In this document: piece by piece, positions 31,749 through 40,964 of the stretch
Layout of the letters: each line of letters opens with the position of its first letter
How positions within the stretch are numbered: the stretch's first letter is position 1
From: an uncultured Lutimaribacter sp.
GTDB taxonomy: Bacteria > Pseudomonadota > Alphaproteobacteria > Rhodobacterales > Rhodobacteraceae
Assembly: GCA_913061505.1 (NCBI GenBank)
Contig: CAJXSO010000024.1
Span: forward strand, 1-40,981
DNA length: 40,981 nucleotides
Direction: 5' to 3'
Notes under the pieces: model-generated
Databases searched by the model: none
The model's input: the letters and a program-made list of their open reading frames with translations, nothing else
What the model was told of the DNA's origin: nothing
Position numbers and translations under genes: made by a program

Positions 31749-34196
31749 ATGACCGCCCCGTTGCCCATCACCGATGCCCTGCCCCAACTGCTGGAGGCGC
31801 TGAAATCCAGCCGTCGCGCTGTGCTGCAGGCGCCCCCTGGCGCTGGCAAAACGACGCTGGTGCCGCTGGCGCTGCTGCAGGCAGGGCTGGTGCCGGGGCG
31901 CATTGTGATGCTGGAACCGCGCCGGCTGGCGGCCCGTGCTGCGGCCGAACGCATGGCCCAAACATTGGGCGAAAAACCGGGCCAAACCGTGGGCTACCGC
32001 GTGCGCGGCGAGGCGCGCTGCGGGCCAGACACCCGTATCGAGGTGGTCACCGAGGGTATTTTGACCCGCATGATCCAAAACGATGCGGGCCTTGAGGGCG
32101 TGGGCGCGGTGATTTTCGACGAATTTCACGAACGCTCGCTGAATGCCGATCTGGGGCTGGCCTTATGTTTGGAAATAGCCGGCGCGCTGCGCGATGATCT
32201 GCATTTATTGGTCATGTCCGCCACGCTGGATGCCGCCCCCGTGGCCCAGATGATGGGCGCGCCCATTATCACCTCGCAGGGGCGCAGCCACCCGGTAGAT
32301 CTGCACTGGCTGCCCCAGCCCCTGCCCCGCACCGCCCGGCTGGAACAGGCCACCGCCGATCTGGTGGTGCAGGCCATGGCAGAAACCCAAGGCGGGGTGC
32401 TGGTGTTTTTACCGGGCGAGGGCGAAATTCGCCGCACCGAGGCGCTGCTGCGCCCGCGCCTTGGGGCCGGCATCAGCCTGCATCCGCTGTTTGGCGCGAT
32501 GGATTTTTCCGCCCAGCGCGCCGCGATTGCGCCCGCGCCACAGGGGCGCAAGGTGGTCTTGGCCACGGCAATCGCCGAAACCTCGCTAACCATCGAAGAT
32601 ATCCGCGTGGTGGTCGATGCCGGGCGCGCCCGCCGCGCGCGGTTTGATCCGGGCGCGGGCATGGCGCGGCTGGTGACAGAACGGGTGACCAAGGCCGAAG
32701 CCACCCAACGCGCGGGCCGCGCGGGCCGGGTGGCGCCGGGGCGGTGCTACCGGCTGTGGACACGCGGCGAAGAGGGCGCGCTGCAGGCCTTTCCGCCCGC
32801 CGAAATCGAAGTGGCCGATCTGGCCGGTCTGGCGCTCGAGCTGGCGCTATGGGGCGCGGCACCCGGTGATCTGGCCTTTGTCAGCCCCCCCAACCCCGGC
32901 GCTTTTGCCGAGGCCCAAGAGCTGCTGAAACTGCTGGGCGCGCTGGATCGTGCGGGCCATATCACCGCCCATGGCCGCCGCCTGGCCGCCCTGCCGCTGC
33001 ACCCGCGTTTGGGCCATATGTTGGAAACCGCAGGCAGGCAGGCCGCGCCCTTGGCCGCGCTTTTGGCCGAGCGCGACCCGCTGCCGCGCAGCGCCCCCGT
33101 CGATCTGTCTTTGCGGCTCGAGGCCGTGGCAGACCCTGCCCGCTATGCCCGCACCCGCACCCACCCCGCCCATGGGCCCACGCTGGAACGGCTGCGCGTT
33201 GAGGCCAAGCGCCTGGCAAAAGACGCGCCCAAAACCCAAACGCCGCTCTCGGCCGCGGAAATGGCGGCCCTGGCCTATCCCGACCGGGTGGGCCTGCGCC
33301 GCAAGGGCGATGCGCCGCGCTATGTGTTATCAGGCGGCAAAGGCGCGGTGCTGGATCAGGCCGACCCGCTGGCAGGCGCCCGCCTGCTGGTTGTCACCGA
33401 TACCGATGGCGACCCGCGCGAGGCCCGCATTCGCCAGGCCCTGCCCATCACCGAGGCCGAGTTGCGCGGCCTGTTTGGCGCGCAAATTGCCTGGGAAAAT
33501 ATCTGCGAATGGTCCCGCCGCGAACGGCGGGTGCGCCCGCGCAAACAGCTGCGTTTCGGGGCCTTGGCGCTGGAAGACCAAATCTGGAAAGACGCCCCCC
33601 CCAACGCGATTGCCACCGCCATGCTAGAGGGGGTGCGCGATCTGGGCCTTGTGCCGGGCGATGCGGCGGGGCGGTTTATAGCCCGGGTCCAGCTGTTGCG
33701 CGGCGCGGGCCAGGCGCTGCCCGATATGGGCCATGATGCGCTGATGGCCAGCCTGGATGCCTGGCTGTTGCCCCATCTCACCGGCATCAAAAGCGCCGAA
33801 GATTGGAAACGTTTCGATCTGCTGCCCGCCTTGCAGGCCATGCTAAGCTGGGATCAGATGCAGCTGCTAGACAGGCTGGCGCCGGGCCATTTCACCACGC
33901 CCCTTGGGCGTAAAATTCCAATTGATTACAGCGGCGAAAACCCCGCCATCGCCCTGCGCCTGCAAGAGATGTTTGGCCAAACCACCCATCCCAGCGTGGC
34001 CGGCCAGCCGCTGCGCGTAACGCTGCTGTCGCCCGCCGGGCGCCCGGTGCAGGTGACGATGGATATTCCCGCCTTTTGGGACAGCTCTTATGCCGATGTG
34101 CGCAAAGATATGCGCGGCCGCTACCCCAAACACCCCTGGCCCGAAGACCCGCGCCAAGCCGATCCAACCCTGCGCGCCAAGCCGCGCGGCACCTAA
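31749..34196 (+). CDS. hrpB: ATP-dependent helicase HrpB
   Basis: A DEAH-box-type superfamily 2 helicase of 815 residues, close to the usual HrpB length. It has Walker A APPGAGKTT at 28-36, the DE-F-H box (FDEFHER near 124), the SAT-like MSATLDAAP, motif V/VI (TNIAETSLTI-type ATAIAETSLTI near 275 and QRAGRAGRVAPGRCYRL near 320), a helicase-associated region, and the HrpB-specific C-terminus (LGRKIPIDY near 720, HPWPEDPRQA at the end). Its cellular role is not well defined; the paralogue HrpA acts in ribosome rescue/mRNA processing. It stands alone and ends at a strong terminator. Confidence 0.95.
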   Translation: MTAPLPITDALPQLLEALKSSRRAVLQAPPGAGKTTLVPLALLQAGLVPGRIVMLEPRRLAARAAAERMAQTLGEKPGQTVGYRVRGEARCGPDTRIEVVTEGILTRMIQNDAGLEGVGAVIFDEFHERSLNADLGLALCLEIAGALRDDLHLLVMSATLDAAPVAQMMGAPIITSQGRSHPVDLHWLPQPLPRTARLEQATADLVVQAMAETQGGVLVFLPGEGEIRRTEALLRPRLGAGISLHPLFGAMDFSAQRAAIAPAPQGRKVVLATAIAETSLTIEDIRVVVDAGRARRARFDPGAGMARLVTERVTKAEATQRAGRAGRVAPGRCYRLWTRGEEGALQAFPPAEIEVADLAGLALELALWGAAPGDLAFVSPPNPGAFAEAQELLKLLGALDRAGHITAHGRRLAALPLHPRLGHMLETAGRQAAPLAALLAERDPLPRSAPVDLSLRLEAVADPARYARTRTHPAHGPTLERLRVEAKRLAKDAPKTQTPLSAAEMAALAYPDRVGLRRKGDAPRYVLSGGKGAVLDQADPLAGARLLVVTDTDGDPREARIRQALPITEAELRGLFGAQIAWENICEWSRRERRVRPRKQLRFGALALEDQIWKDAPPNAIATAMLEGVRDLGLVPGDAAGRFIARVQLLRGAGQALPDMGHDALMASLDAWLLPHLTGIKSAEDWKRFDLLPALQAMLSWDQMQLLDRLAPGHFTTPLGRKIPIDYSGENPAIALRLQEMFGQTTHPSVAGQPLRVTLLSPAGRPVQVTMDIPAFWDSSYADVRKDMRGRYPKHPWPEDPRQADPTLRAKPRGT

Positions 34197-34212
34197 AAGC
34201 CCGTGCATTAAA

Positions 34213-34235
34213 AAACCCGGCCAGTGGCCGGGTTT
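34213..34235. terminator. Bidirectional terminator between hrpB and gcrA
   Basis: AAACCCGGCC (34213-34222), loop AGT, GGCCGGGTTT (34226-34235) form a perfect 10-bp stem. It is preceded by an A-run and followed by CTTTA, so it can stop both convergent transcripts. Confidence 0.85.
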
Positions 34236-34260
34236 CTTTAAGGCAGATGCCAAGCCATGT

Positions 34261-34881
34261 TCAGCGGCGGCGGTCGCGCCGGCTGCTCATGGGTTGAAAG
34301 GCCACACCCACATGCGCCTCGCAATAGGGTTTGCCTTGTTGCACAGGCAGGCCGCAAAACCAAAAATCATCGGTGGCCGGGTCGCCCACGGGCCATTTGC
34401 AGGTGCGTTCGGTCAGCTCCATCAGGCTAAGCTTTTTGGCTTTTTTCTCGATCTCGTTCACCTTGGCCAGCGCCTCGGGCGAGATTTCATTGGTCGAGGG
34501 CTGCGGCGGCAAGGGCTGGCCTGCCGGAATAATCGCCTTGCGCGCAGGCAGTGCCGCGCGCGGCTCGGGGCGCTCGTCGGCGGGGGCCGGGCTGGGCGCA
34601 GGTGCGGCCGCAGTGGGCGCGGCCTTTTTAGGTGCTGCGGGCTTGGGCGCGGGCTGCGCGGCCTTGGCCGGCTTTGCCTCGGGTTTGGCGGGTTTGGCCT
34701 CGGGTTTGGCCGCTGGCGCTGCTGCCGTGCTGCCCGCGCGGTTTGACAGGCCCAAGCGGTGCACCTTGCCGATCACGGCGTTCCGGGTGACGCCACCCAA
34801 TTCCTTGGCAATCTGGCTGGCCGACTGGCCCTCGCCCCACATTTTCTTCAGCAGCTCGACGCGCTCATCGGTCCAGGACAT
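34261..34881 (-). CDS. gcrA: GcrA cell-cycle regulator
   Basis: GcrA is an alphaproteobacterial transcription co-activator that binds the housekeeping sigma factor and acts at promoters with CcrM-methylated GANTC sites. The 206-residue protein has the diagnostic N-terminal MSWTDERVELLKKMW and a helix-turn-helix (about 20-45, ending NAVIGKVHRLGLSNR). A long Ala/Pro/Lys linker with repeated PEAKPAK units follows at about 55-105. The conserved C-terminus has RTCKWPVGDP and CGLPVQQGKPYCEAH, which includes three Cys. AGGGA lies 6 bases before the ATG. The gap upstream (34882-35017) contains one GAATC (34982-34986). Confidence 0.95.
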   Translation of the reverse strand: MSWTDERVELLKKMWGEGQSASQIAKELGGVTRNAVIGKVHRLGLSNRAGSTAAAPAAKPEAKPAKPEAKPAKAAQPAPKPAAPKKAAPTAAAPAPSPAPADERPEPRAALPARKAIIPAGQPLPPQPSTNEISPEALAKVNEIEKKAKKLSLMELTERTCKWPVGDPATDDFWFCGLPVQQGKPYCEAHVGVAFQPMSSRRDRRR

Positions 34882-34927
34882 CTGGTTTCCCTACCTCGAA
34901 GGGCGGCAGGTTTCTGGCCCGCCGCCC

Positions 34928-34957
34928 TGATCCAAATTCACCGCCCCATTCTAAGCA
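34928..34957 (+). promoter_or_regulatory. Orphan RpoE-type promoter-like sequence
   Basis: TGATCC (34928-34933), 18 bases, then TAAGCA (34952-34957) has the same -35 and spacing as the rpoE promoter at 22032-22061. It points rightward into the 3' end of the EamA transporter gene, which is on the other strand, and no plus-strand gene follows until meaB at 36059. It could drive an antisense or small RNA, or be chance. Confidence 0.3.
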
Positions 34958-35017
34958 TCCAGCACCGAGTTACAAGGCACCGAATCGCACTTGGCCGCGG
35001 GCAGGGCGCGCCCGGCG

Positions 35018-35905
35018 CTATGCCGCGCGCCGCAGGCGCCCTTGGCGCCAGGCCAACAGGCCCGCCCCGGCCAGAATAACACCCGCGCCCAGCGCGGAAA
35101 CCCAATCGGGCCAATGCCCCAAAAACGTGCCATCATAAAGCGTGGCGAACACCAGTGTAAGGTAGCTAAATGGCGTCACAAACGAGGCATCGGCCCGCGC
35201 CATCGCATTCACAAAACACGCCTGCGCCGCCGCCATCAACACCCCGATCCCCGCCAAGGCCCCCCATTGTGCAAGGCTTGGCATCGCCCAGACAGGCACC
35301 ACCGCAGCACTTGCAATGCAAAGGCCCAGAAAGTTATTCACCAGCAAAATCTGCAAAGGCGCCTCGCGGCCCGATAATTTCTTGATCAAGATCAGCTCGG
35401 CCCCGAAAATCAGCGCCGCGGCCAGCGCCAAAAGCGCCTCGGGGCGGAAACTGCCAAAGCCCGGGCGCAGCAAGATCAGCGCCCCCACCAGCGCCACACA
35501 GGCTGCCAGCCAACGCACCGGGCCCACCCGCTCGGCCAGTAGCGGCACCGACAATATCATCGCAAAGACCGGGTTGAGAAAACTAATCGCCGTGGCATCG
35601 CCCAGCGGAATATAGGCCACCGAGGCAAACATCAGCGTCACCCCGCCCCAACCCAGCACCGTGCGCCCGATATGCAGCCGCCAATGCGGGCGCGCCAGTT
35701 TTGGCCGCATCGCCGCCACCACAGCCGCCACCGCCAGCGCGGCAAATAAAAACCGCCCATGGCTGATTTGCAGCGGGTGCAGCGCAGGCCCCAGGGCCGC
35801 ACCGCCCAAAAGCTTGGCCAACAACGTTGTGCCCGCAATAAAGGCCGAGGCCAGGATCATCAGCAAAATGGCACGGGAATGATGCGGCGCAACCGGCACG
35901 AACAT
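35018..35905 (-). CDS. EamA/DMT-family transporter
   Basis: A 295-residue inner-membrane protein of the drug/metabolite transporter superfamily with two EamA repeats and about ten hydrophobic helices. Family features are a basic N-terminus, LYQISHGRF-like HPLQISHGRFLFAALA around 43-58, and TAISFLNPVFAMILSVPLLAER (about 103-124), matched in the second half by FVTPFSYLTLVFATLYDGTFLG (about 245-266). The substrate is unknown; such proteins often export amino acids or metabolites. The start is uncertain because no strong ribosome site precedes ATG 35905. It stands alone, separated from gcrA by 136 bp. Confidence 0.85.
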   Translation of the reverse strand: MFVPVAPHHSRAILLMILASAFIAGTTLLAKLLGGAALGPALHPLQISHGRFLFAALAVAAVVAAMRPKLARPHWRLHIGRTVLGWGGVTLMFASVAYIPLGDATAISFLNPVFAMILSVPLLAERVGPVRWLAACVALVGALILLRPGFGSFRPEALLALAAALIFGAELILIKKLSGREAPLQILLVNNFLGLCIASAAVVPVWAMPSLAQWGALAGIGVLMAAAQACFVNAMARADASFVTPFSYLTLVFATLYDGTFLGHWPDWVSALGAGVILAGAGLLAWRQGRLRRAA

Positions 35906-36058
35906 GGGTGGGGGATCTTTCTGCGCCAGGCCAGACTGCGCGTATCTAAGGGCCGTGGCGGTTGGCCGTCAAGCTGTGGTGGGGCCTGAGCGCGCCCCGG
36001 GGCTGGACTTTGCCCCGATCGATGGGGCATCTAGGGCGGCAAAACGGTGGAGGGGCAG

Positions 36059-37039
36059 ATGGATATCGCGCAATTGGCGGAAAAGATCGTTGCGGCAGAT
36101 CGCCGGGCCTTGGCGCGCGCCATCACGTTGATCGAAAGCAGCCGCAGCGATCACCGGCAGCAGGCCGCCCGCCTGATCGATCAGCTGCGCCCCACGGGCC
36201 GCCAGGCGCTGCGCATCGGGCTGTCGGGCACACCGGGCGTGGGCAAATCTACCTTTATCGAAAGCTTTGGCATGATGTTGGTGGAAAGCGGCCTGCGCGT
36301 GGCGGTGCTGGCGGTTGACCCCTCTAGCGCGCGCTCGGGCGGCTCGATCTTGGGCGATAAAACCCGGATGGAGCGGCTCAGCCGCCACCCCGGCGCCTTT
36401 ATTCGCCCCTCGCCCAGCCAGACGCATCTGGGCGGCGTGGCCCGCCGCACCCGCGAGGCGGTGGCGCTATGCGAGGCGGCAGGCTTTGACGTGGTGTTGA
36501 TCGAAACCGTCGGCGTGGGCCAATCGGAAACGGTTGTGGCGGAAATGTCGGATCTTTTCGTTTTGCTGCTGGCGCCAGCGGGGGGCGACGAATTGCAAGG
36601 GGTCAAACGCGGCATCATGGAAATGGCCGATCTGATCTTGGTGAACAAGGCCGATGGCGATTTGAAACCCGCCGCCACCCGCACCCAGGCCGATTACGCC
36701 GGCGCCTTGCGCCTTTTGCGCAAGCGCCCGCAAGACCCGCCCGGCTTTCCCAAGGCACTGGCGGTTTCTGCGCTGGAAGAAAACGGGCTTTCGGGCGCAT
36801 GGGCGGAAATGCACAGCCTGGCCGAATGGCGCCGCGCCGAGGGGCATTTTGATGGCCGCCGCGCCGCGCAAGCCGAATATTGGTTTGGCCAAGAGGTGCG
36901 CCAGGCGCTGCTGGCGCAGCTAGATACCCCATCGGCGCGCGCCCAAATGGCGGCCCTGGGCCAGGCTGTGGCCTTGGGCCAGAAAACCCCCAGTTTGGCC
37001 GCAAAGGAAATGCTGGCAGCTTTGGCAACACCCGACTAA
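36059..37039 (+). CDS. meaB: MeaB/ArgK-type G3E GTPase, methylmalonyl-CoA mutase chaperone
   Basis: MeaB guards methylmalonyl-CoA mutase: it gates adenosylcobalamin loading and protects or reactivates the enzyme, using GTP. The 326-residue protein shows the Walker A GTPGVGKST (57-65), DPSSARSGGSILGDKTRM (88-105), ETVGVGQSE (149-157) and the G4 motif NKAD (196-199), then a C-terminal dimerisation part. ATG 36059 is chosen with GGAGGGG just upstream; GTG 36047 is the longer option. No mutase gene is in the window; the other B12 enzyme nearby is nrdJ. The downstream gene begins 93 bp later after a weak hairpin. Confidence 0.92.
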   Translation: MDIAQLAEKIVAADRRALARAITLIESSRSDHRQQAARLIDQLRPTGRQALRIGLSGTPGVGKSTFIESFGMMLVESGLRVAVLAVDPSSARSGGSILGDKTRMERLSRHPGAFIRPSPSQTHLGGVARRTREAVALCEAAGFDVVLIETVGVGQSETVVAEMSDLFVLLLAPAGGDELQGVKRGIMEMADLILVNKADGDLKPAATRTQADYAGALRLLRKRPQDPPGFPKALAVSALEENGLSGAWAEMHSLAEWRRAEGHFDGRRAAQAEYWFGQEVRQALLAQLDTPSARAQMAALGQAVALGQKTPSLAAKEMLAALATPD

Positions 37040-37058
37040 AGAGGCGCGGTTTCTTGCA

Positions 37059-37087
37059 GCTTTTGCTCGACAGGCCCGGGCAAAAGC
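37059..37087 (+). terminator. Weak hairpin after meaB
   Basis: GCTTTTGC (37059-37066) and GCAAAAGC (37080-37087) are perfect complements around a 13-nt loop, 20 bp after the meaB stop. The stem is AT-rich and only a scattered T-stretch follows, so it is a doubtful terminator. Confidence 0.35.
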
Positions 37088-37132
37088 CGTTGTTTGGTGG
37101 TGATCTGTTAGGCCAGTAAAGGTGCGCGCGCA

Positions 37133-39061
37133 ATGATTGACCCGGTTTATGCAGCCCTTGCCCTGGCCTTGGCAGCCTTTGCTTTGCCGGGCTTTGGCGC
37201 GGGGCTTGCCTGGGCGCTGTGGCTGTTGCTGCCTTTGGGGTTTGCCTTGGGCTTTGTGATTGCGGCGCTCTTTCTCTACCAAGCCCTGATCGAGCGGTTC
37301 GGCCCCCCCCACGAGGCCCCTTTTTTGGCGCTGCGTTGGGCGCAATCACACCCCAAAGCGCAGGCCAGCGCCATGCGTGCCGCCCGGCAGGTGGTGCAGC
37401 TTTATCAGCTAAGCCCCGATGATTTGCGCGTTTCCGCCCCACCAGGCCCGGGCCTGCAGCAGCTGGTCGATGATGCGCTAGACGCCGACAGCCGCGTGCC
37501 CGCAATCGCCCAAACCCCGCTCGATATCGATCTGCTGGGGCGCCAATTGGCCACGGCCCTTGGTGGCGATGCAGCACAACAGGCCGCATTTGGCGCACAA
37601 TTGGTGCGCGCCCTGCCCATGCGCCGGCCCCAGCCTTGGTGGCGGGCCTGGCCCTTGGGGCTGCGCCGCCAGTTTGGGCGGTGGCTGTTTACCGGCAAAA
37701 CCCATGATTGGGCCGCCGATGGGCTGTCGCAAATGCTGATGCTGGCACGCGCCCCCGGCCCCACCGATTGGCAACGCAGCCGGCAATTGGTGGTGGGGCA
37801 TTGGCTGTATCGCGCCCGGCTGCGCAATGGGCTGCAATTGGTGCCAGAAGATGCCAGCAACGTCGCAGGCGAGCTGCCCATCGCCCAACAAATCAGCCTG
37901 AAATTGCTGGTTGCGGTGATGCAAGGCGCCTCGGCCACTGGGCTGATCTGGCGCCACCCCAGCCGCCACCGGATGATCCGCTATTTCGCGCAGCTGCGCG
38001 ATCAGGCCGAAGACGCACCCGCACCCAAAGACCAGCCACAGGGGGCCAGCAGCCCATCCGCCCCCGCCCCTATGCCGGCTGCTGCGCCCAACAGCGCCGT
38101 GGCACTGCTGCGGCGCATGCCAGCATCCGCCGGTGCCGTTGCTGCCCGGCCCGCCGCATTCTTGGGCGGCGAGGTGCACTTGGGCGCGGGCCACACCTGG
38201 CCCACGGCACCCGACGGGGGCGCGCCGCTGCAGCTGATTGCACAGCTGCCCTGCGATGTCTTGGCCGGGTTCGGGCTGTGGGGCCAAGACAGCGGCGTTT
38301 TGCTGTTTTTGGCACAATCACAGGGCCCGGCACGGCGCCTGCTGCACTTGCCCGCGGCCCCCGCATTGGCCAGCGCCGCAACCGCCCCGATATGGCCCGC
38401 CACGCCCGTGGCGCTGGGGCCCGCCCCCGATGCCATTGCCCAGGCCTTGGGCCAGCCACCACAGCCCCGGCCGGTGCTGTTGGAAAACGCCCTGCACCCC
38501 GATCTCTTGGCCACGGGCTGGCCATGGGCCGCGCGGGTGGTGCAAGACATGGTGCACGATCTGGCCAGCCCCCCCGAAAACGCGCAAGACGCCGAACTGA
38601 GCCGTGAACTGGGCGCCAAAATTGCCCATAATGCCCGCCGCGCCGCGGCGCGTTTTGGCGCATTGCCCCCCGATGCCCGTTTGGCCCCACCCGAGCGGGC
38701 CGCATTTCTTGACTGGCTGCAGGGCGGGCTGCGGGCGGGCGCCGCTGCACAGATAGAGGCCGCGCTGCGCCGCGCCTCAGCCGGGGTGCTGGCCCAGGCC
38801 CAAGCACAGCCTCACGCCCCCGCCCGCACAGCACTGCCCGCCTCGGCCATGCCCTATTTTGCGGCAGAGCTGGCGCAAACTGCGGCCCACGGGGCGCATC
38901 TGTTGGGCGCCGCAGAAACGCCCAGCGCGCTTTGCCTTTTGTCCACCGGGCCCGAGCTGGCCCCCGCCCTGCCTGCGGTGCAGTTTTGGGTGTCAAAAAC
39001 CGCGGCACAGGCGGGCGATTGCAGCGCGGTCAGCGCCACAGCCACCGCTTTTGAGGGGTGA
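37133..39061 (+). CDS. Large membrane-anchored protein with a DUF1963-like region
   Basis: A 642-residue protein with no firm name. Residues about 5-50 form two hydrophobic helices that anchor it in the membrane. Residues 60-290 are helical and rich in Arg and Trp, without a motif I recognise. A Pro/Ala linker lies near 300-320. Residues about 340-390 resemble DUF1963 (YwqG-like): FLGGEVHLGAGHTWP, then GGAPLQLIAQLPCDVL and SGVLLFLAQ, the pattern of a GGxP...PLxFLAQ...GxLxFF domain. The remainder is Ala-rich and helical. Base use matches its neighbours. It sits between meaB and an ABC exporter, 61 bp before the latter. Function unknown. Confidence 0.65.
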   Translation: MIDPVYAALALALAAFALPGFGAGLAWALWLLLPLGFALGFVIAALFLYQALIERFGPPHEAPFLALRWAQSHPKAQASAMRAARQVVQLYQLSPDDLRVSAPPGPGLQQLVDDALDADSRVPAIAQTPLDIDLLGRQLATALGGDAAQQAAFGAQLVRALPMRRPQPWWRAWPLGLRRQFGRWLFTGKTHDWAADGLSQMLMLARAPGPTDWQRSRQLVVGHWLYRARLRNGLQLVPEDASNVAGELPIAQQISLKLLVAVMQGASATGLIWRHPSRHRMIRYFAQLRDQAEDAPAPKDQPQGASSPSAPAPMPAAAPNSAVALLRRMPASAGAVAARPAAFLGGEVHLGAGHTWPTAPDGGAPLQLIAQLPCDVLAGFGLWGQDSGVLLFLAQSQGPARRLLHLPAAPALASAATAPIWPATPVALGPAPDAIAQALGQPPQPRPVLLENALHPDLLATGWPWAARVVQDMVHDLASPPENAQDAELSRELGAKIAHNARRAAARFGALPPDARLAPPERAAFLDWLQGGLRAGAAAQIEAALRRASAGVLAQAQAQPHAPARTALPASAMPYFAAELAQTAAHGAHLLGAAETPSALCLLSTGPELAPALPAVQFWVSKTAAQAGDCSAVSATATAFEG

Positions 39062-39122
39062 ACCCGCGCGCAGGCGTGCTAGGTTCAGGCAAAGCCATTA
39101 CAGCCCCTGACCCAAAGGATCA

Positions 39123-40964
39123 TTGCCCGCCGTGTTCCGCTATTTTGAAAACCTTGTTGATCCCTATATTCGCTATCAGCACAACGATACCCCACCCCAG
39201 CGGCTGTGGCCCTTTATGTGGGCCTATGCCCAGCCCTTTAAGCGGGTGTTTTTGATCACCGCTTTGCTGTCGGTTTTGGTGGCCTGTGTGGAAATTGCGC
39301 TGATTTGGCTGATGGGCTGGATCGTAGATATCTTACAAGGCACGCCCGGCGACGTGTGGCAGGCCCATGGCACCAGCCTGATCGCGGTGGCCGCCTTTGT
39401 GCTGGTGCTGCGCCCCGTCATTCAGGGGCTGAACGTGCTGCTGCTGAACAATACCATCTTGCCGAATTTCGGCACATTGATCCGCTGGCGCGCCCATGGC
39501 CATGTGCTGCGCCAGTCTGTGGGGTGGTTTGAAAACGATTTTGCCGGGCGCATTGCCAACCGCATCATGCAAACACCCCCCGCCGCGGGCGAGGCCGTGT
39601 TTCAGATCTTTGACGCGATGACCTTTGCCCTGGCCTATGTTGTGGGCGCCGCTGTGGTGCTGGGCCAGGCCGATGCCCGGCTGATGCTGCCGCTGCTGGC
39701 ATGGCTGGGCGCCTATGGCGCGCTGATGGCCTGGGCTGTGGCGCGGGTGGGCCCGGCCAGCCAGGCGGCATCGGATGCGCGCAGCGCTGTCACCGGGCGG
39801 GTTGTGGACAGCTACACCAATATCCACTCGGTCAAGATGTTTGCCCGCCACGCGCAGGAATTGCAGTTTGCAGGCGAGGCGATCGAGCACGCCCGCAAAA
39901 CATTTCAAACCGAAATGCGGCTGTATTCCATCATGGATTTCGGGCTGGTGTTTTTGAACGGCTTGCTGATCGTGGGGGTCGTGGGCTGGGCCTTTTGGCT
40001 GTGGATGCAGGGCCAGGCCAGCGTGGGTGCTGTGGCCGCGGCCACAGCCCTGTGCCTGCGCCTGAACGCCATGACCGGCTGGATCATGTGGGCATTGACC
40101 ACGTTTTTCCGCCAATTGGGCGTGGTGAAAGAGGGGATGGAAACCATCGCCCAGCCGATCGATCTGGTCGACCCGCCAAACGCGCAGCCATTGCAGCTGC
40201 AAAAGGGGGCGATCCAGTTTGACCAGCTTTATCACGCCTACGGGCGCAGCAGCGGCGGGCTGCAGGGGGTAAACCTGCATATCCAGCCGGGCGAGAAAGT
40301 GGGGCTGGTGGGGCCTTCGGGGGCGGGAAAATCAACCCTGATGAAACTGCTGTTGCGCTTTTACGCCCCCGAAGGCGGGCGCATCGTGATCGATGGCCAA
40401 GATATTGCCACCATCACCCAAGACAGTTTGCGCCAAAACATTGGCACCGTCAGCCAAGACAGCGCGCTCTTGCACCGCTCGGTGCGCGATAACCTGCGCT
40501 ACGGCCGCCCTGATGCCACCGACGCAGAGCTGCGCCAAGCTGCGCGCCAGGCACAGGCGCTGGATTTCATCGAAACCCTGGAAGACCCGCAAGGCCGCCG
40601 GGGCCTTGATGCCCATGTGGGCGAACGGGGGGTAAAACTGTCGGGTGGGCAGCGCCAGCGTATCGCCCTGGCACGGGTCATTTTGAAAGACGCCCCCATT
40701 TTGGTGCTAGACGAGGCCACATCGGCGCTGGATTCCGAGGTAGAGGCCGCCGTGCAAGACACGCTTTACACAATGATGCAGGACAAAACCGTTTTGGCCA
40801 TCGCCCACCGCCTGTCGACCATTGCGCAAATGGACAGAATCGTGGTTTTGGACCAGGGCCGCATCATCGAACAGGGCAGCCACAGCGCCTTGCTGGCGCA
40901 AGGCGGGCTTTATGCCCGGCTATGGGCGCGGCAGTCGGGCGGTTTTCTACCCCCAGCCGCCTAA
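39123..40964 (+). CDS. ABC exporter half-transporter (permease fused to ATPase)
   Basis: A 613-residue type IV (MsbA-like) half-transporter that should act as a homodimer. The membrane part (about 35-310) holds six helices, starting FLITALLSVLVACVEIALIW. The ATPase part has Walker A GPSGAGKST near 396, the Q-loop, signature LSGGQRQRIALAR near 506, Walker B ILVLDEATSALD near 526 and H-loop AIAHRLSTI. The substrate is unknown; lipids, peptides and drugs are all possible. The start is ambiguous: TTG 39123 lies only 3 bp after AAAGGA, while GTG 39132 lies 12 bp after it. The stop codon lies inside a hairpin at the window edge. Confidence 0.9.
   Translation: MPAVFRYFENLVDPYIRYQHNDTPPQRLWPFMWAYAQPFKRVFLITALLSVLVACVEIALIWLMGWIVDILQGTPGDVWQAHGTSLIAVAAFVLVLRPVIQGLNVLLLNNTILPNFGTLIRWRAHGHVLRQSVGWFENDFAGRIANRIMQTPPAAGEAVFQIFDAMTFALAYVVGAAVVLGQADARLMLPLLAWLGAYGALMAWAVARVGPASQAASDARSAVTGRVVDSYTNIHSVKMFARHAQELQFAGEAIEHARKTFQTEMRLYSIMDFGLVFLNGLLIVGVVGWAFWLWMQGQASVGAVAAATALCLRLNAMTGWIMWALTTFFRQLGVVKEGMETIAQPIDLVDPPNAQPLQLQKGAIQFDQLYHAYGRSSGGLQGVNLHIQPGEKVGLVGPSGAGKSTLMKLLLRFYAPEGGRIVIDGQDIATITQDSLRQNIGTVSQDSALLHRSVRDNLRYGRPDATDAELRQAARQAQALDFIETLEDPQGRRGLDAHVGERGVKLSGGQRQRIALARVILKDAPILVLDEATSALDSEVEAAVQDTLYTMMQDKTVLAIAHRLSTIAQMDRIVVLDQGRIIEQGSHSALLAQGGLYARLWARQSGGFLPPAA

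Noticed and set aside
36615-37598. 327-codon minus-strand frame spanning meaB and the next gene
   Set aside because: It is antisense to two supported genes and its low-complexity Arg/Pro/Gly composition is typical of a shadow frame.
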